A model generated the notes under the pieces. The model saw only the letters and a program-made list of their open reading frames with translations. It had not been told where the DNA came from and made no database searches. The position numbers and the translations under genes were made by a program. A DNA stretch of 64,000 bases from Chitinophaga chungangae (lineage in GTDB: Bacteria > Bacteroidota > Bacteroidia > Chitinophagales > Chitinophagaceae), in contig NZ_JAGHKP010000002.1 of the NCBI RefSeq assembly GCF_017742215.1, forward strand, positions 186,001 to 250,000, written 5' to 3'. Below are positions 35,729 through 45,218 of the stretch, piece after piece. Within the stretch, counting starts at the first letter, position 1; every line of letters starts with the position of its first letter.

Positions 35729-36964
35729 CTATTTTCTTCTTGTAGTTGTTTTTTTGCGGGTAGTAGTGGGCTTTTTAGCAACTACTTTCTTTTTCGGGTT
35801 GGCATTCACTTCAGGCTTTTTAACCGGGGCCGGGAAGCGGGATTTGTCAACCGTAGCAGCTTTGTCGTCGAGCGTGAGTTGGAGGGATTCTTTGAGAATT
35901 TCCTCTTTTTCAGCCAGGAACAGCTTCATTTTTTCTTTCGGGATACGCAGGTCGTAGCTGTTGCTTTCGCCCGCCAGCGCCTGGGAGAACCCGGGGTTCA
36001 GGCGTTCCAGCTCGGCAGGTTCCATGGAAAGTTTTTTCGCGATGGCTTCGAGCCTGTATTTGCCCGAAATATTGAACTCCACCGTATTGAACATATCTTC
36101 TTCAGTAAGCGGCTGCGCCTTGCGGAACTCCGCGGCAGTGCTCATACGTGCGGCCGGGGCTGCGGCGTAATTGTCGCCTACGCCAAAGAAGGTATTGAAA
36201 CGGTCGAGAATGTAACCGGTAGCGATGAATTTATACACATGCCCGCGGGATTCGGCCGGGAGGAAATACTGGATACCCCAGAAATCGCTTCTGCCGGAGA
36301 TCCGCTGTGCGCGCTGCACACCGCCGGCGCCGCAATTGTAAGCCGCTACTACCAGTAACCAGTCGTCGAACTGCTCGTACAGTTCGTTCAGGTATTTGGC
36401 GGCGGCCACGGTGGATTTGTAGAAATCTTTCCTTTCGTCCACTTTTTTACCCACGTTCAGCCCGAAGATGCGGGCGGTGCCGCTCATAAACTGCCACATG
36501 CCTACCGCGCCAACGCGGGAGCGGGCGTTGTAGGACATACCGGATTCGATCACGGCCAGGTATTTCATTTCCTCGGGAATGCCGTGGTCTGAAAACACCT
36601 TTTCGATCATGGTAAAATATGGCGCCGAGCGTTCCACCATCACGGCAAGGTGACGGCTGTAACGGGTGGCATAGTCATTGATATAACCTTTTACGAAATG
36701 GTTGCCGAGTTGTTCGTACACTTTGGGCGTACGCACTGCAACAGGCATGTTCTGAGCAGCCTGTTTAACCGCCTGTGAAGCGGGCGCACCGCGCACCACC
36801 GTGTCTTTCGGCAGATGGGCGGATTTTTTCAGCGTAACGGAGGTATCGGCGTGCGTTTCCTGGAGCGGAAGCGCTATCTCCTTAGGGCTCTCGCTGCTGG
36901 CGGCTACCGCACTGGTGCTTCCCGCTAATACCGGCAACAAGAGTAATAAAAAGACTTTCGTCAT
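35729..36964 (-). CDS. Membrane-bound lytic murein transglycosylase (MltD-like)
   Basis: 411 residues. A signal peptide (about 1-22) precedes a soluble-lytic-transglycosylase domain (about 95-270) with catalytic Glu140 in YLAVIESGMSYNA, followed by SRVGAVGMWQFMSGTARIFGL and AAYNCGAGGV. It cleaves peptidoglycan glycan strands to 1,6-anhydro ends. A LysM-like segment lies near 310-350 (YRLEAIAKKLSMEPAELERLNPGF partly visible), and the tail is Lys/Thr/Arg-rich (TTTRKKTTTRRK). It ends the tatA-gatA run, 19 bases after gatA. Confidence 0.9.
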   Translation of the reverse strand: MTKVFLLLLLPVLAGSTSAVAASSESPKEIALPLQETHADTSVTLKKSAHLPKDTVVRGAPASQAVKQAAQNMPVAVRTPKVYEQLGNHFVKGYINDYATRYSRHLAVMVERSAPYFTMIEKVFSDHGIPEEMKYLAVIESGMSYNARSRVGAVGMWQFMSGTARIFGLNVGKKVDERKDFYKSTVAAAKYLNELYEQFDDWLLVVAAYNCGAGGVQRAQRISGRSDFWGIQYFLPAESRGHVYKFIATGYILDRFNTFFGVGDNYAAAPAARMSTAAEFRKAQPLTEEDMFNTVEFNISGKYRLEAIAKKLSMEPAELERLNPGFSQALAGESNSYDLRIPKEKMKLFLAEKEEILKESLQLTLDDKAATVDKSRFPAPVKKPEVNANPKKKVVAKKPTTTRKKTTTRRK

Positions 36965-36983
36965 ACGCGTTGTTGTTTGTTTT

Positions 36984-38435
36984 TTATACTATTTGTACTT
37001 GCTGCTCTTGCAACATGTTATGTGCTATCTGTAACAAGTTCCTTTCGTCAAACTCCTTCGTGATGATCTGCAGGCCGTACGGCATCCCGTTAGAATGCCG
37101 GTGCAAAGGTACGGAAATCGCCGGAACGCCGGTCAGATTCGCCAATACGGTGTAAATGTCAGCCAGGTACATGGCTATGGGATCGTCCATTTTTTCCCCG
37201 ATCTTAAAGGCTGTGCTCGGCACGGTGGGCAGCAAAATAGCGTCGTATTCCGACAGTATCCGCTGCATTTTCTCCATCACCAGCCTTCTTACCTGCTGCG
37301 CCTTGGTGAAATAAGCGTCGTAATAACCGGCGCTCAGCACGAAGGTGCCCAGTAAGATGCGGCGTTTCACCTCTTTTCCAAACCCTTCCGAACGGCTTTT
37401 TTTGTAGAAGTCGTTCAGGTCCAGGCCTTCCCGGGGAGTGCGGTAACCGTACTTTACCCCGTCGAACCGGCTCAGGTTGCTGGAGGCTTCCGCGGTAGTG
37501 AGCACATAATAGGCCGCCACCACGTAATCCAGGTAATCGAAGTTCACCCCTTCAACGGTATGACCTTCGGCCTTCAATTGTTCAAAGAAACTTTCAAATC
37601 CCCCCCGCATTTCGGTATCGAGACCTTCATGATGCAGGGCATCTTTCAAATACGCAAATTTCCGGCTTTTATTGTGCCGGAGCTCCGCCTGGTAATCAGG
37701 AACTTCACTTTGAGAGGCTGTGCTATCATAGGCATCGGGCCCGGAAATGACTTGCAGAACCACGGCGACATCTGCAATATTCGAGCCAAAAATGCCTATC
37801 TGGTCAAAGGAAGAGGCGTATGCAATAAGGCCATGCCGCGAAACCCTGCCGTAAGTAGGCTTTAATCCCACGATACCGCAAAAATCCGCCGGCTGGCGCA
37901 CGGAACCGCCGGTGTCGCTGCCCAGGCTTACCTGGCAAAGACCGGCCTGTACCGCTACGGCCGAGCCGCCTGAAGAACCGCCCGGTACCCGGGTATTATC
38001 CAGCGCATTCAGCACTTTGCCGTATGCGGAGTTTTCGTTGGTGCTGCCCATCGCAAACTCGTCGCAGTTCAGGCGCCCGATAATAACGGCGCCTTCGGCC
38101 AGCAGTCTTTCCACTGCCGTCGCGTTGTACAGGGAAGTAAACCCTTCCAGTATTTTCGATGCGGCGGAAACCTTATGGCCTTTGTAGCAGATCACATCCT
38201 TGATGCCGATCACCACACCCGCCAAAAGGCCCGGGCGCTCCCCCTTTTGGATCTTTTCATCCAGGGAACGCGCCTGCGCCAAAGCATCTTCGGTAAAAAC
38301 TTCTAAATAAGCATTGAGATGCCGGGCCTGCTCAATCCTGTCCAGGTACATTCGCACCACGGCCTCGCAGGTCGTTTTTCCGGCATACAACGCCTCATGA
38401 AAAGACGATATACTGCTGAATTCAGTCAAACCCAA
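36984..38435 (-). CDS. gatA: Asp-tRNA(Asn)/Glu-tRNA(Gln) amidotransferase subunit A
   Basis: 483 residues. Within the GatCAB complex GatA hydrolyses glutamine to supply ammonia for converting Glu-tRNA(Gln) and Asp-tRNA(Asn). The amidase-signature triad is Lys79 in GVVIGIKD, Ser154 in GGSSGGS and Ser178 in SDTGGS, positions matching canonical GatA. gatB and gatC are not adjacent. No in-frame ATG precedes the conserved N-terminal helix, so translation probably starts at TTG 38435 (or the TTG at 38429). Confidence 0.93.
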   Translation of the reverse strand: MGLTEFSSISSFHEALYAGKTTCEAVVRMYLDRIEQARHLNAYLEVFTEDALAQARSLDEKIQKGERPGLLAGVVIGIKDVICYKGHKVSAASKILEGFTSLYNATAVERLLAEGAVIIGRLNCDEFAMGSTNENSAYGKVLNALDNTRVPGGSSGGSAVAVQAGLCQVSLGSDTGGSVRQPADFCGIVGLKPTYGRVSRHGLIAYASSFDQIGIFGSNIADVAVVLQVISGPDAYDSTASQSEVPDYQAELRHNKSRKFAYLKDALHHEGLDTEMRGGFESFFEQLKAEGHTVEGVNFDYLDYVVAAYYVLTTAEASSNLSRFDGVKYGYRTPREGLDLNDFYKKSRSEGFGKEVKRRILLGTFVLSAGYYDAYFTKAQQVRRLVMEKMQRILSEYDAILLPTVPSTAFKIGEKMDDPIAMYLADIYTVLANLTGVPAISVPLHRHSNGMPYGLQIITKEFDERNLLQIAHNMLQEQQVQIV

Positions 38436-38477
38436 ACCAGTTTAAATCTTACAATGGGAGATTTCTGCAACAAATGA

Positions 38478-38499
38478 GAATAGGCCGTCACGGCCATTC
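38478..38499 (-). other. Stem-loop between tatA and gatA
   Basis: Outer 4-bp and inner GGCCG/CGGCC stems with a one-base bulge and a three-base loop. No T-run follows on either strand, so it is more likely an RNA-processing or stability element than a terminator. Confidence 0.3.
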
Positions 38500-38510
38500 T
38501 TCGAGGTCGA

Positions 38511-38738
38511 TTAGGCGTTTTTCTTAACTTCGGTTTCTTTCATGCCCTCTTCCATCTCGCGGCGCACGTTGTCTTTCGCGTCTTTGAATTCGCGGATACC
38601 TTTACCAAGACCACGCATGAGCTCGGGAATTTTTTTACCGCCGAAAAGGAGCAATACTACGGCAGCGATGAGGATGAGTTCGGTCATGCCTAATTCTTGA
38701 AAAAGTAATAATGGTGATTTAGCGAAAATAGCAGTCAT
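38511..38738 (-). CDS. tatA: Twin-arginine translocase subunit TatA/TatE
   Basis: 75 residues. After a short N-terminal lead, the single membrane helix [20 protein letters not shown] is followed by the hinge and amphipathic helix [17 protein letters not shown], the complete TatA layout. TatA forms the pore for folded Tat substrates. No TatC is adjacent. A strong promoter lies immediately upstream, and gatA follows after 75 bases on the same strand. Confidence 0.92.
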   Translation of the reverse strand: MTAIFAKSPLLLFQELGMTELILIAAVVLLLFGGKKIPELMRGLGKGIREFKDAKDNVRREMEEGMKETEVKKNA

Positions 38739-38765
38739 TTCTCAGTTTTTAAAAAGTTCAGCTAA

Positions 38766-38796
38766 CAAAGGTAGGGTATATTTCGGGGTTTTTCAA
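38766..38796 (-). promoter_or_regulatory. Predicted promoter of tatA
   Basis: On the minus strand, TTG (38794-38796), a 20-base spacer and TACCTTTG (38766-38773), a perfect TAnnTTTG. The leader to the ATG at 38738 is about 20 bases. Confidence 0.55.
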
Positions 38797-39013
38797 TGCA
38801 CCGGGGCATACTTTAATGAACTTTTAAGGTTCCTCAAAACAGCTATGGTGCGGCCCTTGCAACAATCCCTTCCTTCGCCGGCATACACAGTTACCATTGG
38901 TAAGATACATTAATTTCCGGCTGCCGGGAATACTGCCATAAAAAAATGACATTGTGAGCCGCCAACTCTAAAGCCGGATACAGAACACATTCAGGATCAA
39001 CGTATAACAGGCA

Positions 39014-39044
39014 CAAAAAAACGGAAGCCCATGCGGACTTCCGT
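39014..39044 (-). terminator. Rho-independent terminator of rplS
   Basis: On the minus strand, ACGGAAG/CTTCCGT arms with a further inner pairing after one mismatch, followed directly by a run of seven T. It lies 24 bases past the rplS stop. Confidence 0.85.
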
Positions 39045-39067
39045 ATACTAATTTCCCTGTATAAATA

Positions 39068-39415
39068 CTAAACCCTTTTTTCTTTGATACGTGCTGCTTT
39101 ACCCTGGCGTTCGCGGAGGTAATACAGTTTCGCCCTTCTTACTTTACCCACCTTGTTCAACACGATGGAATCGATGTTGGGAGAGTACAGGGGGAACAGC
39201 CTTTCAACGCCTATGCCGTCGGAGATCTTACGAACGGTGAAAGATGCGGTGAAACCAGAGCCCTGGAGCTTCACTACGTCGCCTTTGAAGGATTGGATAC
39301 GCTCCTTATTGCCTTCTACGATCTTATAGTTAACGGTAACATTGTCACCGGCTTTGAATTTCGGAAATTGCTTGTTAGCAGTCAACTGCTCGTGAACAAA
39401 AGAAATCGCGTTCAT
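39068..39415 (-). CDS. rplS: 50S ribosomal protein L19 (bL19)
   Basis: 115 residues starting at the ATG at 39415, giving the standard [11 protein letters not shown]; a TTG six bases upstream is less likely. L19 contributes to the 30S-50S interface. The core [34 protein letters not shown] and [12 protein letters not shown] are diagnostic. It lies downstream of trmD, in the classical rpsP-rimM-trmD-rplS order, but has its own promoter in the 83-base gap. Confidence 0.97.
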   Translation of the reverse strand: MNAISFVHEQLTANKQFPKFKAGDNVTVNYKIVEGNKERIQSFKGDVVKLQGSGFTASFTVRKISDGIGVERLFPLYSPNIDSIVLNKVGKVRRAKLYYLRERQGKAARIKEKRV

Positions 39416-39436
39416 CTTCAATTATTATTAGGACGG

Positions 39437-39466
39437 CAAAGGTAAGGAACAATCTCCAAATACCAA
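39437..39466 (-). promoter_or_regulatory. Predicted promoter of rplS
   Basis: Minus-strand TTG (39464-39466), a 19-base spacer and TACCTTTG (39437-39444). The leader would be only about 15 bases, so rplS can be transcribed independently of trmD. Confidence 0.55.
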
Positions 39467-39498
39467 GACCTTTTCCCGGTTTTTATAAAAATATTGTT

Positions 39499-40179
39499 TC
39501 AGTCATGTTTCAAAAGGTCCGGCCGGCGCTCTTTCGTGCGTTTTACGGCCTCGTCGTGCCGCCATTCCTCGATCTTCCGGTGATCGCCGCTCATCAGCAC
39601 CGCCGGCACTTTCCAGTCGCGGAAGGTCTCGGGCCGGGTATACACGGGGGGCGCCAGCAGGTTGTCCTGGAAAGAATCGAACAGCGCGGAGGTTTCGTCG
39701 TTCAGCACCCCGGGCAGCAGCCGCCCGATGGCGTCTACCACTACCGCCGCGGCCAGTTCCCCGCCGGACAGTACAAAATCGCCGATGGAGATCTCCATGG
39801 TCACGAAATGTTCCCTCACCCGCTCGTCTATGCCCTTGTAATGGCCGCAGATCAGCAGCAGGTTGCCTTTGAGGCTCAGGCGGTTAGCCATTTTCTGGTT
39901 AAACGTCTGGCCGTCCGGCGTGAGATAGATGATCTCGTCGTAGGTCGTTTCTTTCTGCAGCGCTTCGATGGCGTTCACCAGCGGCTCGATCATCATCACC
40001 ATGCCGGCGCCGCCGCCGAACTGGTAATCGTCTACCTGGTTTTGCCGGAAATTGGAATATTTGCGCAGGAAATGCACGTTTACTTCCAGCAAACCCTTGT
40101 CTTTCGCCCGTTTCATGATGGAATGGGCGAAAGGGCTTTCGAGCAGCTCCGGCAATACGGTTATGATATCTATCCGCAT
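39499..40179 (-). CDS. trmD: tRNA (guanine-37-N1)-methyltransferase
   Basis: 226 residues. TrmD uses S-adenosylmethionine to methylate G37 next to the anticodon, preventing +1 frameshifts. The SPOUT knot is recognisable: [14 protein letters not shown] (substrate loop), [25 protein letters not shown] and [16 protein letters not shown]. It begins ten bases after rimM in the conserved ribosome-maturation cluster. Confidence 0.97.
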   Translation of the reverse strand: MRIDIITVLPELLESPFAHSIMKRAKDKGLLEVNVHFLRKYSNFRQNQVDDYQFGGGAGMVMMIEPLVNAIEALQKETTYDEIIYLTPDGQTFNQKMANRLSLKGNLLLICGHYKGIDERVREHFVTMEISIGDFVLSGGELAAAVVVDAIGRLLPGVLNDETSALFDSFQDNLLAPPVYTRPETFRDWKVPAVLMSGDHRKIEEWRHDEAVKRTKERRPDLLKHD

Positions 40180-40189
40180 AATGTTCTTT

Positions 40190-40711
40190 TTAACCTAAAT
40201 AGATGTCCAGCAAGCCTTCCGGCAGTTCGAGGCGCACCAGCTGGTTCTTTTTGTCCACTTTCAGGAGCGTTTGCTCGTTCAGCGGCAGCAGCATTTCCTT
40301 TTCCTTGTAAGTAACGCGGGCAAGCACCTGGTGCGGCATTTCGATGATCTCTTCGATCACGCCGAGAGCGCCTTCCACACTGTCTTCCACCTTATAGCCC
40401 AGCAGCGACAGCGGCGCGGAGCCGGAAGCCTGGGTTTTGAAATCGGCTTCTTCGAGGTATACCCCTTTCTGCAGCAGGTTGCGGGCCGCTTCGCGGGTAT
40501 CGATGCCTTCGAGTTTGATGTAAAGATGTTCGGCGTCTTTGGCTTTGGCGTGCTGCACGAAATAAGGCAGAAAGCTGTCTTTCCGCTCTTCGATAAAAAC
40601 GGCGGCAACGTCTTTCAGCGCGGTGCGTTTGCCGAGGCTGTGGCGGAGAATGAACTCGCCATCTGTGCCGTAAACGGCGCTCAGCTTGCCGATATTGAAA
40701 TAATTAGCCAT
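40190..40711 (-). CDS. rimM: Ribosome maturation factor RimM
   Basis: 173 residues from the ATG at 40711, chosen because [20 protein letters not shown] is the family start; an upstream start in the same frame adds unrelated residues. RimM assists 30S head assembly by binding S19. The PRC-barrel portion ends with [15 protein letters not shown], then the typical tail [11 protein letters not shown]. It lies between rpsP and trmD. Confidence 0.94.
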   Translation of the reverse strand: MANYFNIGKLSAVYGTDGEFILRHSLGKRTALKDVAAVFIEERKDSFLPYFVQHAKAKDAEHLYIKLEGIDTREAARNLLQKGVYLEEADFKTQASGSAPLSLLGYKVEDSVEGALGVIEEIIEMPHQVLARVTYKEKEMLLPLNEQTLLKVDKKNQLVRLELPEGLLDIYLG

Positions 40712-40791
40712 GGAACGGGTGCCTTGTAAAAGCAGAAAGGGAATCTTTGCGAACAAATCTTCCCTTTCTGAATATGTTGTTTATTGCCGGA

Positions 40792-41253
40792 TTAAGCTTC
40801 GGGAGCTTCCTCACCTTCAGCAGCAGGAGCGCTGGGAGCTACGTCCTCAACTTTCCTTACAACCGGCTGTGCAGCGCGTACGGCCCTTTTCTGGGTTTCG
40901 CGGCGTGCGGATACTTTCTCTTCGTGGTCAGCCTGCCATTGCTCGAATTTGGTGTAAGCGGTAGGCTCGTCGAACAGACCGAGTTTAACCCCTCTGAGAA
41001 GGTGTTTCAGGTACAATACGCCTTTGAAGGACAAGATGCGCCTAACGGTATCGGTCGGCTGTGCGCCTTTCTGCAGCCAGCGGAGCGCTTTCTGCGTATC
41101 GATGTTGATAGATGCGGGTACTGTCAAAGGATTGTAGGTACCGATTTTCTGGATGAATTTACCATCCCTGGGCGCGCGGGCGTCTGCCACAACAATAAAG
41201 TAAAAAGGTCTCTTTTTCGCGCCGTGTCTCTGTAATCTGATCTTTACTGGCAT
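40792..41253 (-). CDS. rpsP: 30S ribosomal protein S16 (bS16) with extended C-terminus
   Basis: 153 residues. The S16 core is at 1-85 ([59 protein letters not shown]). The remaining ~65 residues are charged, Ala/Glu-rich and end EAPEA; such tails are common in Bacteroidota S16. It is first in the rpsP-rimM-trmD transcript, with a consensus promoter upstream. Confidence 0.97.
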   Translation of the reverse strand: MPVKIRLQRHGAKKRPFYFIVVADARAPRDGKFIQKIGTYNPLTVPASINIDTQKALRWLQKGAQPTDTVRRILSFKGVLYLKHLLRGVKLGLFDEPTAYTKFEQWQADHEEKVSARRETQKRAVRAAQPVVRKVEDVAPSAPAAEGEEAPEA

Positions 41254-41311
41254 AAATAAGTCGAATTATTTTTTGCGAGTTGTTAAAAAATATTGTTTCT
41301 AATTCGGGCAG

Positions 41312-41343
41312 CAAATGTAGCGCTAAAAATGAAATTCTCAAAA
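41312..41343 (-). promoter_or_regulatory. Predicted promoter of rpsP-rimM-trmD
   Basis: Minus-strand TTTTG (41339-41343), a 19-base spacer and TACATTTG (41312-41319), a perfect Bacteroidota-type match. The leader to the ATG at 41253 is about 50 bases. Confidence 0.65.
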
Positions 41344-41378
41344 CAAAATTTAACTCTGTATTTTACTGCTATATTTTA

Positions 41379-42698
41379 TTATCTCATTTTCAAACCCTTC
41401 GCGCCACCCGGGATCTTATTCATCATTTTCATCATCTGTCGCATCTGTTCGAATTGTTTCATGAACTGGTTCACGTCCTGGATCTCCTTGCCCGCGCCTT
41501 TCGCGATCCTTTTGCGGCGGCTGCCGTCGATCAGGTCCGGGTTGCCGCGCTCGGCCGGCGTCATGGAATTGATCATCGCCTCGATGCCTTTGAACGCGTC
41601 GTCGCTGATGTCCAGGTCCTTCACCGCTTTGCCCACTCCGGGGATCATGCCCAGCAGGTCTTTGATGCTGCCCATCTTTTTGATCTGCGCCAGCTGTTCT
41701 TTAAAGTCGTCGAAATCGAACTGGTTCTGACGGATCTTTTTCTCCAGTTTTTTCGCCTGTTCTTCGTTGAACTGCTCCTGGGCCCTTTCCACGAGGGTGG
41801 TGATGTCGCCCATGCCGAGGATACGCTGGGCCATACGCTCAGGGTAAAATACGTCGAGCGTGTCCAGCTTTTCGCCCATGCTCACGAACTTGATGGGCTT
41901 CTGTACGGTGTAGGTGATGGTGAGGGCCGCACCGCCGCGCGTATCGCCATCCAGCTTGGTGAGCACGATTCCGGAGAAATTCAGCCGCTCGTTGAACGCC
42001 TTGGCGGTGTTCACGGCATCCTGGCCGGTCATGGAATCCACCACGAAGAGGATCTCCTGCGGATTCACGGCTTTTTTCACGTTGCTCACCTCGGTCATCA
42101 TCACTTCGTCTACCGCTAGGCGGCCGGCGGTATCGATGATCACGATGTTGTTGCCCTGGGCTTTCGCGTGTTTGATGGCGTTTTCCGCGATCTCCACGGC
42201 GTTTTTGTTCTCAGGTTCGCTATATACTTCCACCCCTACCTGCCCGCCGAGCACTTTCAGCTGGTCGATCGCCGCGGGACGGTAAATGTCCGCCGCCACA
42301 AGCAGGGGTTTCTTGTTCTTTTTGGATTTGAGGAAATTGGCCAGTTTACCGGAGAAGGTGGTTTTACCCGAGCCCTGCAGGCCGGCGATGAGGATCACGG
42401 TGGGATTGGTCTTGATATCCAGCTCCGATTCCGTGCTGCCCATCAGTTCCACCAGTTCGTCCTTCACGATCTTTACCATGAGCTGGCCGGGAGAAATGGC
42501 CGTGAGCACTTTTTCGCCCAGGGCTTTGTCTTTCACCCTGTCGGTAAAATCCTTCGCGATCTTGTAGTTCACGTCCGCATCCACGAGCGCCCGGCGGATT
42601 TCCTTTACCGTGGTGGCAATGTTGATTTCCGAGATACGGCCTTCTCCTTTAAGTTGTTTGAAGGCCCCTTCGAGCCGCTCTGATAATGATTCGAACAT
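41379..42698 (-). CDS. ffh: Signal recognition particle protein Ffh
   Basis: 439 residues. The N domain (1-85) is followed by the SRP GTPase with P-loop GLQGSGKTTFSGKL, the DTAGRLAVDE switch and TKLDGDTRGGAAL, then a methionine-containing M domain ending KMMNKIPGGAKGLKMR. Ffh binds signal sequences and 4.5S RNA to target membrane proteins to FtsY. It stands between sigA and rpsP with its own -7 element. Confidence 0.97.
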   Translation of the reverse strand: MFESLSERLEGAFKQLKGEGRISEINIATTVKEIRRALVDADVNYKIAKDFTDRVKDKALGEKVLTAISPGQLMVKIVKDELVELMGSTESELDIKTNPTVILIAGLQGSGKTTFSGKLANFLKSKKNKKPLLVAADIYRPAAIDQLKVLGGQVGVEVYSEPENKNAVEIAENAIKHAKAQGNNIVIIDTAGRLAVDEVMMTEVSNVKKAVNPQEILFVVDSMTGQDAVNTAKAFNERLNFSGIVLTKLDGDTRGGAALTITYTVQKPIKFVSMGEKLDTLDVFYPERMAQRILGMGDITTLVERAQEQFNEEQAKKLEKKIRQNQFDFDDFKEQLAQIKKMGSIKDLLGMIPGVGKAVKDLDISDDAFKGIEAMINSMTPAERGNPDLIDGSRRKRIAKGAGKEIQDVNQFMKQFEQMRQMMKMMNKIPGGAKGLKMR

Positions 42699-42726
42699 AA
42701 ATTATGCTGGTGAAAATTTTGGACTG

Positions 42727-42734
42727 CAAAAATA
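42727..42734 (-). promoter_or_regulatory. Promoter -7 element of ffh
   Basis: TATTTTTG on the minus strand, a perfect TAnnTTTG match 28 bases before the ffh ATG; only a T-rich stretch occupies the -33 position. Confidence 0.45.
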
Positions 42735-42750
42735 CGGTTTCTGTAAAACT

Positions 42751-42803
42751 AAAAAAGTAAAAAAGATGGCTGGCATTGCATCCGAACCTTCTTTTTTACT
42801 TTT
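42751..42803 (-). terminator. Terminator of sigA
   Basis: Minus-strand inverted repeat with 14 perfectly paired bases (42753-42766 with 42790-42803) plus two more GC pairs after a mismatch, and a T-rich 3' flank. The stem is mostly A-T, so it is an unusual but long terminator. Confidence 0.6.
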
Positions 42804-42827
42804 CCAGCTTGTTTTTTATGTACCGGC

Positions 42828-43697
42828 TCAGCCTCCCAGGTAGTTGCGCAGCAGTTTGCTGCGGCTGGTGGTGCGGAGCTTGGTGATGGCTTTATCTTTG
42901 ATCTGGCGTACCCTTTCGCGGGTAAGGCCGAATTTTTCGCCGATATCTTCAAGGCTCATGGGATGTTCCACGCCGATGCCGAAATACAGCATGATCACGT
43001 CTTTCTGGCGGTCGGTGAGGGTGCTCAGGGAACGTTCGATCTCGCGGCGGAGGGAATCGTGGTGGTCCAGCTCTTCGTCTGCGCTAACGGCGTTGGGGTT
43101 TTCGAGCACGTCGAGCAGGGAGTTGTCTTCCCCGTCGATAAACGGTGCGTCCATGGAAACGTGGCGGGCGGCTACGCCCAGGGTAGCTTCCACTTCTTCG
43201 GTATTGATCTCGAGAATGGTGGCCAGCTCGTCGGGAGAAGGCTCACGCTCGAATTCCTGTTCGAGTTGGGAGTATGCTTTGCTGATTTTGTTGGACAAAC
43301 CAACTTTATTCAGCGGAAGGCGAACGATGCGGGACTGTTCTGCCAATGCCTGGAGGATGCTTTGACGGATCCACCAAACGGCATAGGAAATGAACTTGAA
43401 ACCGCGGGTCTCGTCAAAACGCTGAGCGGCCTTGATGAGGCCGAGATTGCCTTCATTGATAAGGTCGGAAAGGGATAAGCCCTGGTTCTGGTACTGTTTC
43501 GCAACAGATACGACGAAACGCAGATTGGCTTTGGTCAGCTTCTCTAAAGCCCTTTGGTCCCCTTGTTTAATGCGGATTGCCAGATTCACTTCTTCTTCCG
43601 GCGTAATGAGATCCACTTTGCCGATCTCCTGCAGATACTTTTCTAGCGACTGTGATTCACGATTCGTAATGGACTTCGTGATTTTTAGTTGGCGCAT
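42828..43697 (-). CDS. sigA: Primary sigma factor RpoD/SigA
   Basis: 289 residues from the ATG at 43697 ([15 protein letters not shown], the usual Bacteroidota start; another ATG lies six bases upstream). Region 1.2 ([11 protein letters not shown]) leads straight in, with no region 1.1, as is normal for the phylum. Region 2 contains [18 protein letters not shown] and [15 protein letters not shown]; region 3 and region 4.2 ([18 protein letters not shown]) follow. It should recognise the TAnnTTTG promoters seen across this window. Confidence 0.96.
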   Translation of the reverse strand: MRQLKITKSITNRESQSLEKYLQEIGKVDLITPEEEVNLAIRIKQGDQRALEKLTKANLRFVVSVAKQYQNQGLSLSDLINEGNLGLIKAAQRFDETRGFKFISYAVWWIRQSILQALAEQSRIVRLPLNKVGLSNKISKAYSQLEQEFEREPSPDELATILEINTEEVEATLGVAARHVSMDAPFIDGEDNSLLDVLENPNAVSADEELDHHDSLRREIERSLSTLTDRQKDVIMLYFGIGVEHPMSLEDIGEKFGLTRERVRQIKDKAITKLRTTSRSKLLRNYLGG

Positions 43698-43755
43698 TGA
43701 CATAGCACGGGAACAGTTACAGGTTATTAATAAGTTAATTTAGAAGAATGCTAGA

Positions 43756-43787
43756 CAAAAATAACTTTTTTTAGATACCACCCAAAA
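43756..43787 (-). promoter_or_regulatory. Predicted promoter of sigA
   Basis: Minus-strand TTTTG with its TTG at 43783-43785, a 19-base spacer and TATTTTTG (43756-43763), a perfect match. The leader is about 50 bases. SigA may thus transcribe its own gene. Confidence 0.65.
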
Positions 43788-44027
43788 AAAATTACCCCCC
43801 ATTGAATCACATTCAAGCTAAATCGATTGTTGCCTATAAACTATTCGACTGATACTCCATTAACGAAACCCGGTACTGTATTCGCTTTGATTTTGAAGTA
43901 GATAGGAAAAGAAGCCGGTTAAAAAGATCAAAAAGCGCCTGATACGTAGTTGTAAAACTTCATATTTCAAATTATGCTCAGGTTTGAGAATGAAATAGTT
44001 AATATATCGAAAATTTTCTAAAATTTA

Positions 44028-44058
44028 TTTTGATAGGATGAAAAAATTTCTATAATTG
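44028..44058 (+). promoter_or_regulatory. Predicted promoter of the START-like gene
   Basis: TTTTG (44028-44032), an 18-base spacer and TATAATTG (44051-44058), one mismatch from TAnnTTTG. ATG 38 bases downstream. Confidence 0.5.
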
Positions 44059-44095
44059 CAGGCAGATGATTTTGATTTAATAATAATACTGTGCG

Positions 44096-44476
44096 ATGTC
44101 AAAGAAAGTGCAATATGAGTTAGAATATCCGGTTCGGTGCTCTCCAAGTATCCTTTATGAATTCCTTTCCACCCCCGCAGGTTTGCAGGAATGGTTTGCA
44201 GATAAAGTCGATTTCCGGGACAATGTTTTCTCCTTTTCCTGGAACGGGTCTACGGAAGAAGCCGAAGTGATGGAACAGGAAGACGACGAGTTCATCCGTT
44301 TACATTGGTTACACGCTCCCAAAAATGAATTTTTCGAATTCAGGATCCAGATTTCCGAAGTTACCAATATGACCATACTGGTGATCAGAGATTTCGCCGA
44401 AAAGAAAGAAGTGGCAGATCAGAGCCAGCTGTGGGATTACCAGATTAAAGATCTTTTCCACCGTATAGGCAACTAG
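44096..44476 (+). CDS. START/SRPBCC-like small protein
   Basis: 126 residues, soluble. The pattern YELEYPVRCSPSILYEFLST, GLQEWFADKV and ending QLWDYQIKDLFHRIGN fits the START-like family (START_2) that is conserved in Bacteroidota as a ~125-residue single-domain protein, presumably binding a hydrophobic ligand. The ligand and role are unknown. It is divergent from sigA and convergent with the next gene, overlapping it by four bases. Confidence 0.85.
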   Translation: MSKKVQYELEYPVRCSPSILYEFLSTPAGLQEWFADKVDFRDNVFSFSWNGSTEEAEVMEQEDDEFIRLHWLHAPKNEFFEFRIQISEVTNMTILVIRDFAEKKEVADQSQLWDYQIKDLFHRIGN

Positions 44477-45078
44477 TCCGTTCCCCCTTTCAGCATTTCC
44501 AGCAGGGCGGCGTATTCGGCCACTGCAATGGCTGTCATGTTTCCCCATTCCTCTAAGTCATACTGTTTCGCGAGCTTCACGAAAAATGTTTGCCGCATCA
44601 GCTGCTCCCATTGCGCCGGTGTAAGCGACCTTACCGTGCGGTAATTGTCTTCCCCGAAATGATGCTGCCAGGGATCGTCGTGCACACATACGTGCCAGCC
44701 CGCTTCCGCCAGCGCGCCCTGTAACCGCAGCAGCCGTTCCCGGTGCGCATCCAGCGATTCGCCGGCCAGGTGAAGGGTGAGACTGAAAAACCGGCCCCAC
44801 CAGAAAAACGTGCGGCAGGCGAAAATACGCTCACGGCTAAACGAGCGCGGATAATCGAGGATCACGTATGGCAGGCCCAGGTATTGCTCTCCCCTGCTGA
44901 TCTTCGCAGGTTGCGCCTGCGCCTCCGGCAACCGTGCAATTACCGGGTCCGCCGCCATGGCCTGCTGCAGGGCCCCGAAAAGACCATACACCTTGTCGAT
45001 GATCCGGTTTTTGACGAGTATCCATTCCGCATCGCGCACCATTCCCATTTCTATGCTGTTCAACTCAAATGTGCCCAT
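44473..45078 (-). CDS. Conserved hypothetical protein
   Basis: 201 residues, soluble, rich in aromatic residues (FFWWGRFFSLTLHLAG, DDPWQHHFGEDNYRTV). I recognise no family, catalytic motif, signal peptide or membrane segment. The reading frame is full length with an ATG and coding-like composition. It ends inside the stop region of the convergent START gene and diverges from the YjgP/YjgQ permease across 140 bases. Confidence 0.6.
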   Translation of the reverse strand: MGTFELNSIEMGMVRDAEWILVKNRIIDKVYGLFGALQQAMAADPVIARLPEAQAQPAKISRGEQYLGLPYVILDYPRSFSRERIFACRTFFWWGRFFSLTLHLAGESLDAHRERLLRLQGALAEAGWHVCVHDDPWQHHFGEDNYRTVRSLTPAQWEQLMRQTFFVKLAKQYDLEEWGNMTAIAVAEYAALLEMLKGGTD

Positions 45079-45135
45079 GAAAATAAATTAACGGTTTTTT
45101 GATTTGCCGCCGCATCCAGCTTCAGGGAATCGTGT

Positions 45136-45143
45136 TAACTTTG
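45136..45143 (+). promoter_or_regulatory. Promoter -7 element of the YjgP/YjgQ permease gene
   Basis: TAACTTTG, a perfect TAnnTTTG match 75 bases upstream of the GTG start; no -33 element at the expected distance. Confidence 0.35.
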
Positions 45144-45218
45144 TGCGGCTGGTTTACAAAAGTATACTGAATACCAGTCAGTTTCACATTTTTCAATTTT
45201 AATTTCCGTTGAGCGGCA

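Larger units (their letters stand above)
38739..39067. other. Intergenic region tatA-rplS (contents)
   Basis: A 329-base gap holding the tatA promoter at its left end and the rplS terminator at its right end. I see no reading frame, repeat or other structure in the middle. Confidence 0.6.
43698..44095. other. AT-rich intergenic region sigA-START gene (contents)
   Basis: A 398-base divergent region. It holds the sigA promoter at the left and the START-gene promoter at the right. The middle (about 43800-44020) is AT-rich and shows no reading frame, clear repeat or stable hairpin. Confidence 0.6.

Noticed and set aside
38478..38499. Stem-loop after tatA as a terminator
   Set aside because: No T-run on either strand; kept only as a low-confidence structure.
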